A stretch of 64,000 bases of DNA. Origin: G965215145 sp965215145 (GTDB lineage: Bacteria; Bacteroidota; Rhodothermia; Rhodothermales; JANQRZ01). The position numbers were made by a program, and so were the translations under genes. The notes under the pieces are model-generated. The model saw only the letters and a list, made by a program, of their open reading frames with translations. It made no database searches and was not told the origin of the DNA. The stretch is taken from assembly GCA_965215145.1 (NCBI GenBank), contig OZ244038.1, forward strand, positions 992,001-1,056,000. The letters run 5' to 3'. Position 1 is the first letter of the stretch; the number at the start of each line of letters is the position of its first letter. This document shows positions 15,319-22,838 of the stretch, one piece after another.

Positions 15319-16446
15319 TCACAGCTCCGCCGGCTGGGGCGACGGATGCTCCCCGCACAGCTGCCTGTAGAGCTCGATCGTCCGCCCCACGTTCGTGTCC
15401 CGGTCGAACCGCTCCAGGGCCGAGAGGCGTCCGACGCGTGCGAGCGCCCCGGCTACGGCAGGGTCGCCCAGGACGTCCATCAGGCAGTGCCCGTACTCGT
15501 CGTCCTCCCCAGACACCAGGTAGCCGCCGCCGCCGTCCGCGAGGACGGCCCGGTTCCCTTCGATGTCGGAGCACACGATCGGCAGGCCCACCGCGAGGGC
15601 CTCGATCAGGAACATCGGGAGCACCTCGGGATGGCTGGACGGGAAGAGGGCGGCGTCGGAGAGCGCGAGGTAGGGGACGACGTCGGGCTGGTAGCCGGGG
15701 AAGTGGAACCGTGCCGTCCCCCTGGAGTCGGTGGCCTGCCGGCGGACCTCGGCCAGGGAGGGGCCGTCCCCCAGTATGACCCCGTGCAGCGCCACGTCCA
15801 GCCAGGAAGCCACGCGGTCCACGATCTCGATGAAGCGGTCCACTCCCTTCGCCGGGACGATGCGCCCGGCGATCACCGCGACGTAGTCCTCAGCCCCGAT
15901 CCCGAGGCGCTCGCGCTCCGCCGTCGCGTCGGCGGCAGCCGCGCGGGCAGCGACCCCGCTGACGTCGATGAAGTTGGGGATCAGGGAGATGCGCTCCGGC
16001 TCGATGCCGAGGGCGGCCAGATGGCGGACCTTCGGCGAACTGATAGCTACGTAGTGGTGGGAAGCGCGGCCGAACAGGTGCGCTGCCAGCCGCCTCGGTC
16101 TCAGGGCGAAACCCCTCGAATGGTGCGTGACGACACGGACGGGGGCGGTCCCGCTCAGGTGAGTTGCGAGCGGGACGAGCACGCTGGCAAGCGCTCCCTG
16201 GGCATGGACGACGGACGGGCGCCACCGCCTGAGCTGCCGCGCCAGGTGAAGCACGTAGCGGGGCATACGCCTCGGGCTTGGGCCGGGGCAGCACACCACG
16301 CGCGGGTCCACGTTGTCCTGGAGCGGCCCCGGTTCTGCAAAGAGGCAGACCTCCGCGCCACTCCTGGCGAGGGCGTTGCACAACTCAACCGTCATCGTCT
16401 GGGCTCCGCCCAGTCTCAGGTTGTCGGTAGTCACAAGGATGCGCAC
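15319..16446 (-). CDS. GT4-family glycosyltransferase
   Basis: A 375-residue protein with two Rossmann halves. The N-terminal domain begins MRILVTTDNLRLGGAQTMTV, with the glycine-rich LGGAQ acceptor-side loop of GT-B enzymes. The C-terminal domain has VIAGRIVPAKGVDRFIEIVD and PSSHPEVLPMFLIEALAVGL, the EX7E-type nucleotide-sugar site of GT4. It should transfer a sugar from an activated donor to a cell-surface glycan or lipid at the cytoplasmic face. Only a decayed oxidoreductase accompanies it, so its pathway context is lost here. Codon use is slightly less GC-biased than its neighbours, with ATA and GAA codons, suggesting possible transfer. Confidence 0.88.
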   Translation of the reverse strand: MRILVTTDNLRLGGAQTMTVELCNALARSGAEVCLFAEPGPLQDNVDPRVVCCPGPSPRRMPRYVLHLARQLRRWRPSVVHAQGALASVLVPLATHLSGTAPVRVVTHHSRGFALRPRRLAAHLFGRASHHYVAISSPKVRHLAALGIEPERISLIPNFIDVSGVAARAAAADATAERERLGIGAEDYVAVIAGRIVPAKGVDRFIEIVDRVASWLDVALHGVILGDGPSLAEVRRQATDSRGTARFHFPGYQPDVVPYLALSDAALFPSSHPEVLPMFLIEALAVGLPIVCSDIEGNRAVLADGGGGYLVSGEDDEYGHCLMDVLGDPAVAGALARVGRLSALERFDRDTNVGRTIELYRQLCGEHPSPQPAEL

Positions 16447-16486
16447 GGAGCCACTTGGGGAGGGGGGCTAAGGAGGACGACCTCCG

Positions 16487-16494
16487 CCAATCTA
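16487..16494 (-). promoter_or_regulatory. Candidate -7 box TAGATTGG for the GT4 gene
   Basis: TAGATTGG on the minus strand lies 40 bp before the ATG at 16446 and fits the local TAnnTT pattern. Confidence 0.42.
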
Positions 16495-16590
16495 CGCCCT
16501 CGTTGAACTTGCAGGCTCGGATCAGGCACCACCGTTCGCCGAGTCAAGGGGCCCAATCGGAGAATCCGGCGAGGTGCGCCAAAGGCGACG

Positions 16591-16598
16591 TAGGTTTG
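16591..16598 (+). promoter_or_regulatory. -7 box TAGGTTTG for ppk1
   Basis: TAGGTTTG matches the Bacteroidota -7 consensus TAnnTTTG exactly. It touches the first unit of the 15-bp repeat array and lies 101 bp before the chosen ATG, so transcription would start within the array. This favours ATG 16700 over an upstream GTG as the ppk1 start. Confidence 0.5.
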
Positions 16599-16668
16599 CG
16601 CCTCGACGGCCTGCGCCTCGACGGCCTGCGCCTCGACGGCCTGCGCCTCGACGGCCTGCGCCTCGACC
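16597..16668 (+). repeat. 15-bp tandem repeat array, five units, in the ppk1 leader
   Basis: The unit TGCGCCTCGACGGCC is repeated four times perfectly, then a fifth partial unit diverges after 11-12 bases. As 15 is a multiple of three, all frames stay open across it. One frame reads (RLDGL)n, and the ppk1 frame reads (APRRP)n. It is tandem without spacers, so not a CRISPR. Confidence 0.9.
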
Positions 16669-16699
16669 TGCCGCCGCCTTCCCGAACCGCCCCGCCCCG

Positions 16700-18853
16700 A
16701 TGGAGCCCGCCCCCCCGCCCCCCGCCGCTACACCGCTGTTCGACCGCGAGCTGAGCTGGGTCGCCTTCAACGGCCGCGTCCTCCAGGAGGCCGCCGACGA
16801 GCGCGTCCCGCTGGCCGAGCGGCTCCACTTCCTCGCCATCTTCTCGACCAACCTCGACGAGTTCTTCCGCGTCCGCGTCGCGGCGCTGCGCGCGCTCGGG
16901 CGGCTGAAGAAGCGGGACCGCCGGGCGCTCGGGTTCAGCCCGCGGAAGCTGCTCCGCGAGATCCACCGGCGCGTGGGGCGCCAGCAGGAGGCCTTCGGCG
17001 CACTCTTCGCCCACCGTCTCGTCCCCGCCCTCGCCGAGCGCGGCGTCGCCCTCCGCGACGAGCGCGACCCCACCGAGGCCGAGGCCGCCTTCCTCCGGGA
17101 GGCCTTCCGGGAGCGCGTCGCCGAGCACGTCCGGCCCGTCCCGCTCGGCCCCGATGACGAGGCGCCGTTCCTCGGCAACGGCGCGCTCTACCTCGCCGTC
17201 GAGCTGTGGCCGCGCGAGGGGCCGGGCCGCCCGGCCTTCGCCGACGAGCCGCAGCACGCCCTCGTCCAGATCCCGAGCGGCGCCGTCCCACGCTTCCTCA
17301 CGATGGACGCCGAGGGGCCGGACGGCACCCCCCGGCGGACGGTGTTCTTCCTCGACGACGTCGTCCGGTTCAACCTCCCCGAGCTCTTCCCGGGCCGCGA
17401 GGTCGGCGGGGGCTACGCCGTCAAGCTCACCCGCGACGCCGACCTCCGGGTCGAGGACGAGTTCGCGGGCGATCTCGTCGAGCAGATCCGGGCCGGGCTC
17501 GAACGGCGTGCCAGTGGCGTCCCGAGCCGGTTCCTCTACGACCCCCGCATCCCCCATACCCTCCTCGTCCTCCTCAAGGACCGCCTCGGCCTCGCCGATG
17601 ACGACCTCTTCGCGGGCGGGCGCTACCACAACTTCGGCGACCTCTGGGGCTTCCCAGCCCCTGAGGCCCCCGCGCTCCACGCCGAGCCGCTACCGCCGCT
17701 GCCCCACCCCGAACTCGCCGCGGCGCCCTCGGTCCGCGCCGCCGTGGCCGGGCGCGACCGGCTCCTCCACACGCCCTACCAGCGGTTCGACCCGGTGATC
17801 CGGTTTCTGGAGGAGGCCGCCGCCGACCCCGCCGTGGAAGACGTCCATGCCACGCTGTACCGCGTCGCGCGGGGCTCCCGCGTGGTGCGGGCGCTCGCGG
17901 CGGCGGCCGAGGCGGGCAAGCGCGTCACGGCCTTCGTCGAGGTGAAGGCCCGGTTCGACGAGGCGAACAACCTCGCGCAGGCGGCCGAGATGGAGGCGGC
18001 CGGCGTCCGCGTCCGCTACAGCATGCCCGGCCTGAAGGTCCACGCCAAGCTGCTCCTCGTCGGCCGCCGCGAAGGAGAGGGCCTGCGCGACTACGCCATC
18101 CTCTCGACCGGCAACTTCAACGAGCAGACGGCCCGCGTCTACGGGGACTACAGCCTCTTCACGGCGGACTCCCGGCTCACGGCCGAGGTCCGCCGCGTCG
18201 TCGAGATCCTGACCGAGGGGGACCCCCTGGCGATGCAGGAGGCCGGTGAGGTGCCCGGCTTCGAGCACCTCCTCGTGGCGCCGTTCGCGCTCCGCTCCGG
18301 GTTCGAGGCCCTCGTCGCGCGGGAGGTCGCCCACGCCGAGGCGGGCCGGGCGGCGGGGCTGCTGCTGAAGATGAACGCGCTCGAGGACGAGGGGATGATC
18401 CGCCGGCTCTACGCGGCGTCCGAAGCCGGCGTCCCGGTCCGGCTCCTCGTCCGGGGCATCTGCTGCCTCGTGCCCGACGTGCCCGGCTGGAGCAAGAACG
18501 TCCTGGCCCGCTCCATCGTGGACCGGTTCCTCGAGCACGCCCGCGCCTACCGCTTCGAGAACGACGGTGAGCCCGCGCTCTACCTCGCCTCGGCGGACTG
18601 GATGAAGCGCAACCTCGACCGCCGCATCGAGGTCGCCTTCCCCATCTACGACGCCGACCTCCGCGCCCAGATCGAGGCCGACCTCGGGCGGCAGTGGGCT
18701 GACGACACGAAGGCCCGCGTGCTCGACGCCCGGCAGCAGAACGCCTACCACCGCCCGCCCCGCCCGCAGCACGTCCGCGCGCAGGTCGCCACGTACCGGG
18801 CGCTGGAGGAGCGGGCTGCCGCAGCCAGCGAAGAGCAGACCCAGGCGGCCTGA
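16700..18853 (+). CDS. ppk1: Polyphosphate kinase 1
   Basis: The 717-residue enzyme starts at ATG 16700 (MEPAPPPPAATPLFDRELSW). The N domain has DRELSWVAFNGRVLQEAADE and FLAIFSTNLDEFFRVRVAAL, hallmarks of PPK1. The catalytic core has TPYQRFDPVIRFLEEAAADP, VEVKARFDEANNLAQAAEME with the first HKD-type region and GLKVHAKLLLVGR carrying the His expected to be autophosphorylated (near residue 450). A second motif NRC-like FLEHARAYRFENDGE and DWMKRNLDRRIEVAFPI follow. The enzyme reversibly moves the ATP gamma-phosphate onto polyphosphate. An upstream in-frame GTG at 16574 would add a basic (RRPAP)n tail. Length 717 fits the family. Confidence 0.96.
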   Translation: MEPAPPPPAATPLFDRELSWVAFNGRVLQEAADERVPLAERLHFLAIFSTNLDEFFRVRVAALRALGRLKKRDRRALGFSPRKLLREIHRRVGRQQEAFGALFAHRLVPALAERGVALRDERDPTEAEAAFLREAFRERVAEHVRPVPLGPDDEAPFLGNGALYLAVELWPREGPGRPAFADEPQHALVQIPSGAVPRFLTMDAEGPDGTPRRTVFFLDDVVRFNLPELFPGREVGGGYAVKLTRDADLRVEDEFAGDLVEQIRAGLERRASGVPSRFLYDPRIPHTLLVLLKDRLGLADDDLFAGGRYHNFGDLWGFPAPEAPALHAEPLPPLPHPELAAAPSVRAAVAGRDRLLHTPYQRFDPVIRFLEEAAADPAVEDVHATLYRVARGSRVVRALAAAAEAGKRVTAFVEVKARFDEANNLAQAAEMEAAGVRVRYSMPGLKVHAKLLLVGRREGEGLRDYAILSTGNFNEQTARVYGDYSLFTADSRLTAEVRRVVEILTEGDPLAMQEAGEVPGFEHLLVAPFALRSGFEALVAREVAHAEAGRAAGLLLKMNALEDEGMIRRLYAASEAGVPVRLLVRGICCLVPDVPGWSKNVLARSIVDRFLEHARAYRFENDGEPALYLASADWMKRNLDRRIEVAFPIYDADLRAQIEADLGRQWADDTKARVLDARQQNAYHRPPRPQHVRAQVATYRALEERAAAASEEQTQAA

Positions 18854-18873
18854 CTGGCGCCCGGCCCGCCGCT

Positions 18874-20208
18874 TCAGCGCACGAGCGTCACCGTCCGGCT
18901 CACCGTGGCAGCCTCGCCCCGCACCCGCAGGAGGTAGACCCCGGCCGGCAGCCCCGACGCGTCGAGCCCGACATCGAGCGGCTGCCCGATCGCGACGGGG
19001 CCGTCGTAGAGCACGGCGACCGAGCGCCCGAGCACGTCGAACAGCGCGGCCTGCACGCGCTGCGCCTGCCCGACGGTGAGCGCCGCCCGGAGCCGGTCCG
19101 CGAACGGGTTCGGCCAGACCGCCAGCGCCGCGGCCGTCTCCGGCCCGCTCGCCGCCGAGGTCGGGAGGAGGTCCGTGGCCCGGAGGATCTCGTCGGCCCC
19201 GCCGAACCGGTCGGAGTTGAGGAGGAAGAGGTCCTGCTCGATCGTGTCGAGGATGATGTTGTTCGGGCTGCCGGGGACGGTGTAGCCGGGGGAGCTCACG
19301 TCGGGGTCGGCCGCGATCTCGGCCTCCGTGGCGAAGAGGTCGCCCTCGCCGTCGAGGGTGTAGCGGGCGATCTGCTCGCCCTCGGGCTCGTTGAACGAGT
19401 TGTTCAGGACGAACATCAGCTGCTGCCCCCCCACCGGCCCGACCTCGATGTCGGTGAGGTTCTGCTGCTCCCCGACGAAGACCTCGGAGGGGTCGGCGAA
19501 GACGCCGAGCGTGGGGCTGCCGGCGGGGTCGGTGATCTCGACGACCACGTTCTGGTAGTCCTCCTCCCCGAACCCGTCCGAGAGCGAGTAGAGGTTGCCC
19601 GCGAGGTCGGCGGCGAGGTCGCGGAGGCTGAGGTCGGGGTCGGTCAGGACCGGCTCGACGGCGGCCGCCTTGCCGGACTCGTCGAGGACGTAGACCCCGT
19701 CCTCGGGCGCGCCGAAAAACTCCTTCCTCGCGAGGTAGATCCGCCCGTCGGCGGGGGAGATCACCAGCCCGGTAGTGCCGTCGGCCTCGCCGGTCACGGG
19801 GCTCGTCAGGAGCTCGAGACCCTTGTCGCCGAGGAGGACGAGGAAGTCCACGTTGGCGTCGCCGTTGGCGAAGGCGAAGACCGAGGAGCGCGCGCCGACA
19901 GGCTCGGTGGTGGCGGCGCGGCAGCGGTCCACGTCCACGCCCGCGAGCGAGTCCAGCTCGGCGGCCGTCGCGGCGACGACGACCTGCTCGCCGGGGGGCA
20001 GCTCGTCGTTGTAGACCAGCAGCTCCTCGGTCGGGAAGTTGAACCAGATGAAGGCGCCGTCGGCCCCGGTGGCGCAGCCGAAGTCCACCTCGATGGCGCC
20101 GTCGGCGGTGAGCACGTCCGTGGGGACGTAGGTCGTGAAGTCCTGGGCCTGGGCTCCGGTGGCGGCCAGGAGCGCGAGGAGGGCGGCGATGCGTAGCGAG
20201 GGGCGCAT
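18874..20208 (-). CDS. Secreted protein with C-terminal sorting domain, function unknown
   Basis: The 444-residue product starts at ATG 20208 (MRPSLRIAALLALLAATGAQ), a clear signal peptide. The body has propeller-like strands such as GLVISPADGRIYLARKEFFG, LSLRDLAADLAGNLYSLSDG and NIILDTIEQDLFLLNSDRFG, suggesting a beta-propeller that follows readings along a sequence of blades. The C-terminus (LAVWPNPFADRLRAAL then VQAALFDVLGRSVAVLYDG) is a type IX type A sorting domain. No catalytic motif is seen. It converges on ppk1 with a 20-bp gap and is apparently monocistronic. Confidence 0.82.
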   Translation of the reverse strand: MRPSLRIAALLALLAATGAQAQDFTTYVPTDVLTADGAIEVDFGCATGADGAFIWFNFPTEELLVYNDELPPGEQVVVAATAAELDSLAGVDVDRCRAATTEPVGARSSVFAFANGDANVDFLVLLGDKGLELLTSPVTGEADGTTGLVISPADGRIYLARKEFFGAPEDGVYVLDESGKAAAVEPVLTDPDLSLRDLAADLAGNLYSLSDGFGEEDYQNVVVEITDPAGSPTLGVFADPSEVFVGEQQNLTDIEVGPVGGQQLMFVLNNSFNEPEGEQIARYTLDGEGDLFATEAEIAADPDVSSPGYTVPGSPNNIILDTIEQDLFLLNSDRFGGADEILRATDLLPTSAASGPETAAALAVWPNPFADRLRAALTVGQAQRVQAALFDVLGRSVAVLYDGPVAIGQPLDVGLDASGLPAGVYLLRVRGEAATVSRTVTLVR

Positions 20209-20248
20209 GGGCGAAGGGGGATAGAGGAGAGGGGGACAGACAGGGGTT

Positions 20249-20256
20249 AGAAGGTA
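20249..20256 (-). promoter_or_regulatory. Candidate -7 box TACCTTCT for the secreted protein at 18874-20208
   Basis: TACCTTCT on the minus strand is 40 bp upstream of the ATG and fits the local pattern TAnnTTC. Confidence 0.4.
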
Positions 20257-20333
20257 CCACAGTATCCGCGCTCTGCCAGCCACCATAACCGCAGCACGGA
20301 TAGCGCTGCGCCGTTGGTCCCCAGTCGAGCACT

Positions 20334-20358
20334 CTTACGCAATACGCACCACGCAATA
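20334..20358. repeat. GCGTGGTGCGTATTGCGT-type repeat, copy 2
   Basis: ACGCAATACGCACCACGCA at 20337-20355 is the exact reverse complement of a 19-mer at 11342-11360. It lies just downstream of the gdhA stop codon. Confidence 0.6.
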
Positions 20359-20362
20359 GACC

Positions 20363-21706
20363 TCACATCACCCCGTAGGCGAGCATCGCGTCGGCCACCT
20401 TCACGAACCCGCCGACGTTGGCGCCCCGGACGTAGTTGACGGCGCCGTTCCCCGAGCCGTCCTCGGTGCCGTAGCGGACGCAGGTGGCGTGGATGTCGGC
20501 CATGATCCTCTGGAGCCGCTCGTCCACCTCGTCGCGGGTCCACGAGAGCCGGAGCGCGTTCTGGCTCATCTCCAGGCCGCTCGTCGCCACGCCGCCGGCG
20601 TTGGCGGCCTTGCCGGGGCCGTAGAGGATGCCGGCCTGCTCGAACCGGTGCGCGGCGTCCGCCGTGCTCGGCATATTGGCGCCCTCGCTGACGACGGTGC
20701 AGCCGTTCTCCAGAAGCGTCTTCGCGTCGGCGTCGTCGAGCTCGTTCTGCGTGGCCGAGGGGAAGGCCGCGTCGCAGGGGACGCCCCACGGCGCCGCGCC
20801 CGCACGGAAGTCGAGCCCCTGCTGCTCGGCGAAGTCGGCGAGCGCGCCGCGGACCTCGTTCTTGTGATGCATAACGGCTTGCAGCTGCTCCTCGGAGAGA
20901 CCGTCGGGGAAGTGGGCCGTGCCGCTGCGGTCGGAGAGGGTGAGGACCGCGGCGCCGAGGGCGAGCAGCTTCTCGGCCGTGTACTGCGCGACGTTCCCCG
21001 CGCCGGAGACGACGCAGCGCTTGCTCTTCAGGCCGTCGCCGCGGTGGGCGAGCATGGCCTCGGCGAAGTAGACGCTGCCGTAGCCCGTGGCCTCGGGGCG
21101 GATGAGGCTGCCGCCCCAGCCGATGCCCTTCCCGGTGATGGCGCCGGTGAACGCGTTGCGCAGCCGCTTGTACTGCCCGAACAGGTACCCGATCTCGCGG
21201 GCGCCGACGCCGATGTCGCCGGCCGGCACGTCGGTGTCCTCGCCGATGTGGCGCTCGAGCTCGGTCATGAACGCCTGGCAGAACCGCATCACCTCGGCGT
21301 CCGTCTTCCCCTTCGGGTCGAAGTCGGAGCCGCCCTTGCCGCCGCCCATGGGGAGCGTCGTGAGGCTGTTCTTGAAGACCTGCTCGAAGGCGAGGAACTT
21401 GAGGACCGAGAGCGTCACCGAGGGGTCGAACCGGAGGCCGCCCTTGTACGGCCCGAGCGCGTTGTTCTGCTGGATCCGGTAGCCGCGGTTGACCCGGACG
21501 CTCCCGGCGTCGTCCTCCCACGTCACCCGGAACGTCAGCACCCGGTCCGGCTCGGCGATCCGCTCGAGGATGCGGGCCTCCTCGTACTCGGGGTAGGCGT
21601 TGATGAAGGGGACGACCTTTTCGGCGACCTCGCGGACGGCCTGGAGGTACTCCGGCTCGTGCGGGTTCCGCCGCTCGACGGTCTCCATAAACGACGACAG
21701 CTCCAT
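20363..21706 (-). CDS. gdhA: NADP-type glutamate dehydrogenase
   Basis: The 447-residue enzyme starts at ATG 21706 (MELSSFMETVERRNPHEPEY); an ATG nine codons upstream is possible. It matches the hexameric small GDH family throughout: NALGPYKGGLRFDPSV, LTTLPMGGGKGGSDFDPKGK with the substrate and catalytic lysines, DTDVPAGDIGVGAREIGYL, TGKGIGWGGSLIRPEATGYG, the nucleotide-binding VVSGAGNVAQY, PSATQNELDDADAKTLL, GPGKAANAGGVATSGLEMSQ and the ending FVKVADAMLAYGVM. It makes glutamate from 2-oxoglutarate and ammonium with NADPH, the likely direction for this type. Similarity to E. coli GdhA is high along the full length. Confidence 0.97.
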   Translation of the reverse strand: MELSSFMETVERRNPHEPEYLQAVREVAEKVVPFINAYPEYEEARILERIAEPDRVLTFRVTWEDDAGSVRVNRGYRIQQNNALGPYKGGLRFDPSVTLSVLKFLAFEQVFKNSLTTLPMGGGKGGSDFDPKGKTDAEVMRFCQAFMTELERHIGEDTDVPAGDIGVGAREIGYLFGQYKRLRNAFTGAITGKGIGWGGSLIRPEATGYGSVYFAEAMLAHRGDGLKSKRCVVSGAGNVAQYTAEKLLALGAAVLTLSDRSGTAHFPDGLSEEQLQAVMHHKNEVRGALADFAEQQGLDFRAGAAPWGVPCDAAFPSATQNELDDADAKTLLENGCTVVSEGANMPSTADAAHRFEQAGILYGPGKAANAGGVATSGLEMSQNALRLSWTRDEVDERLQRIMADIHATCVRYGTEDGSGNGAVNYVRGANVGGFVKVADAMLAYGVM

Positions 21707-21783
21707 CGGGGGTTGGGGTTGGGTGAGGGGCACCTCAGCATTCCGCTCTGGCGCCGTCGGGGGGAAGGGGGAGCCCGTGGCGG

Positions 21784-21975
21784 TCAGGGCGTGAGCTCGG
21801 GGTAGGCGACGTAGCCGACGACGAGTAGCAGCGCGAACAGCACGACGAACGAGACGACGATGAACACGAGGTAGATCGCGGTCATCCGGTCGTCCGGCGG
21901 GTCGTGCGGGTGGATGCTGTAGTGCTCCGCGCCGGAGTGGGGCGGGCGGTGCGAGGGAGGCGTCGGGGTGGCCAT
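21784..21975 (-). CDS. Small single-pass membrane protein, unknown
   Basis: A 63-residue product with a His/Pro-rich N-terminus and one strong membrane helix near the end (AIYLVFIVVSFVVLFALLLV). A second start at residue 31 (MTAIYLVF) would leave almost only the helix. The position after DUF1684 and before gdhA on the same strand, and the clean hydrophobic segment, support a real gene. I do not recognise the family; small subunits of respiratory complexes can look like this, but nothing here confirms it. Confidence 0.5.
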   Translation of the reverse strand: MATPTPPSHRPPHSGAEHYSIHPHDPPDDRMTAIYLVFIVVSFVVLFALLLVVGYVAYPELTP

Positions 21976-22057
21976 CGGGGTCGGGGAGGCTGGGGGGCGG
22001 CGGGGAAGATCGGCAGCGGCGGGGAATGCGGCGGGCCCTGCGCGGGTTCTTCAGCGT

Positions 22058-22714
22058 TCAGTCGGCCGCGGCCCCCGCGGGCGGGTGCCGCTCGCCGGCG
22101 CGGACGGGCACGGGGACCCGGTTCTCCGGCGGCGGCACGGGGCAGGAGTAGCGCGGGTCGTAGGCGCAGTACGGGCTGAAGGCGTAGTTGAAGTCGAGCA
22201 CGTAGGCGCCGTCGGGGGAGCTCGCGCTCAGGGGGATCTCGAAGTAGCGCCCTCCGCCGTAGGTCGCCCGCCCGTTCGTGGGGTCGGTGAAGGGGATGAA
22301 CAGGACGCGCTCGCCGGGGTCCACCGAGAGGAACACCGTCAGCCGCCGCGGCGCCCCGCCGACGGGGACGGTGAAGTGCCCGAGCCGGAGGTAGCCGCGG
22401 ACCTCGCCCGTCGTCGTCGTCAGCCGGAGGGTGTCGGCGGCGAGGACGGGCTCGAGCGCGACGGGGAACGCGAGCGCCGGGTCGTAGGGGAAGTAGCCGA
22501 GCCCGTCGAAGCCGGCGCGTTGGTCCGGGAGGAGGGGGGAGGCCGGCGAGCGGAACAGGCTGTCGCGGCCGGCCCGCCACGCCTCCCACGCCGCCGCGCG
22601 CTCGGCCGCCGGGGCGAGGGCGTCCGCCGGCGCCGCGCCGCCGCACCCCCCGGCGGTCAGCAGGACGGCTCCGGCGCCGACGAGGAGGGCGAAAAAGCTG
22701 CGGGATGCGAGCAT
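22058..22714 (-). CDS. DUF1684 lipoprotein
   Basis: The 218-residue protein has a lipobox-like LLTAGGC with Cys at about residue 24. The body shows the DUF1684 pattern: GLGYFPYDPALAFPVALEPV, GYLRLGHFTVPVGGAPRRLT, GERVLFIPFTDPTNGRATYG, GRYFEIPL, LDFNYAFSPYCAYDPRYSCP and the closing CPVPPPENRVPVPVRAGE. The family is widespread in Bacteroidota and Actinobacteria with unknown biochemical role. Divergent promoters separate it from the sugar dehydrogenase gene. A TATCTTCC box 18 bp upstream of the ATG supports this start. Confidence 0.9.
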   Translation of the reverse strand: MLASRSFFALLVGAGAVLLTAGGCGGAAPADALAPAAERAAAWEAWRAGRDSLFRSPASPLLPDQRAGFDGLGYFPYDPALAFPVALEPVLAADTLRLTTTTGEVRGYLRLGHFTVPVGGAPRRLTVFLSVDPGERVLFIPFTDPTNGRATYGGGRYFEIPLSASSPDGAYVLDFNYAFSPYCAYDPRYSCPVPPPENRVPVPVRAGERHPPAGAAAD

Positions 22715-22732
22715 CGTGTAAAGACGGCTGCG

Positions 22733-22740
22733 GGAAGATA
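22733..22740 (-). promoter_or_regulatory. Candidate -7 box TATCTTCC for the DUF1684 gene
   Basis: TATCTTCC on the minus strand, 18 bp upstream of the ATG. The identical octamer occurs before the gene at 51830. Confidence 0.45.
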
Positions 22741-22769
22741 GGGGCGCCCCCGATGCACCCGGATCGGGG

Positions 22770-22801
22770 TTGGATTCGGCCTGCGTACGGACTTATATAC
22801 C
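22770..22801 (+). promoter_or_regulatory. Candidate promoter TTG-N21-TATATACC for the first sugar dehydrogenase
   Basis: TTG at 22770-22772 and TATATACC at 22794-22801 are 21 bp apart and 37 bp before the ATG. Same spacing as before the BMC gene at 47567. Confidence 0.35.
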
Positions 22802-22838
22802 GGGCTCGCTGCACGGCCCTCCCCGCCACCCCGCCCCC

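Noticed and set aside
16597..16668. Possible CRISPR array
   Set aside because: Units of 15 bp are directly adjacent with no spacers and there are no cas genes.
16574..16699. Upstream GTG start for ppk1 adding (RRPAP)n
   Set aside because: The TAGGTTTG box would place transcription start inside the array, and the family core begins after ATG 16700; kept only as an alternative.
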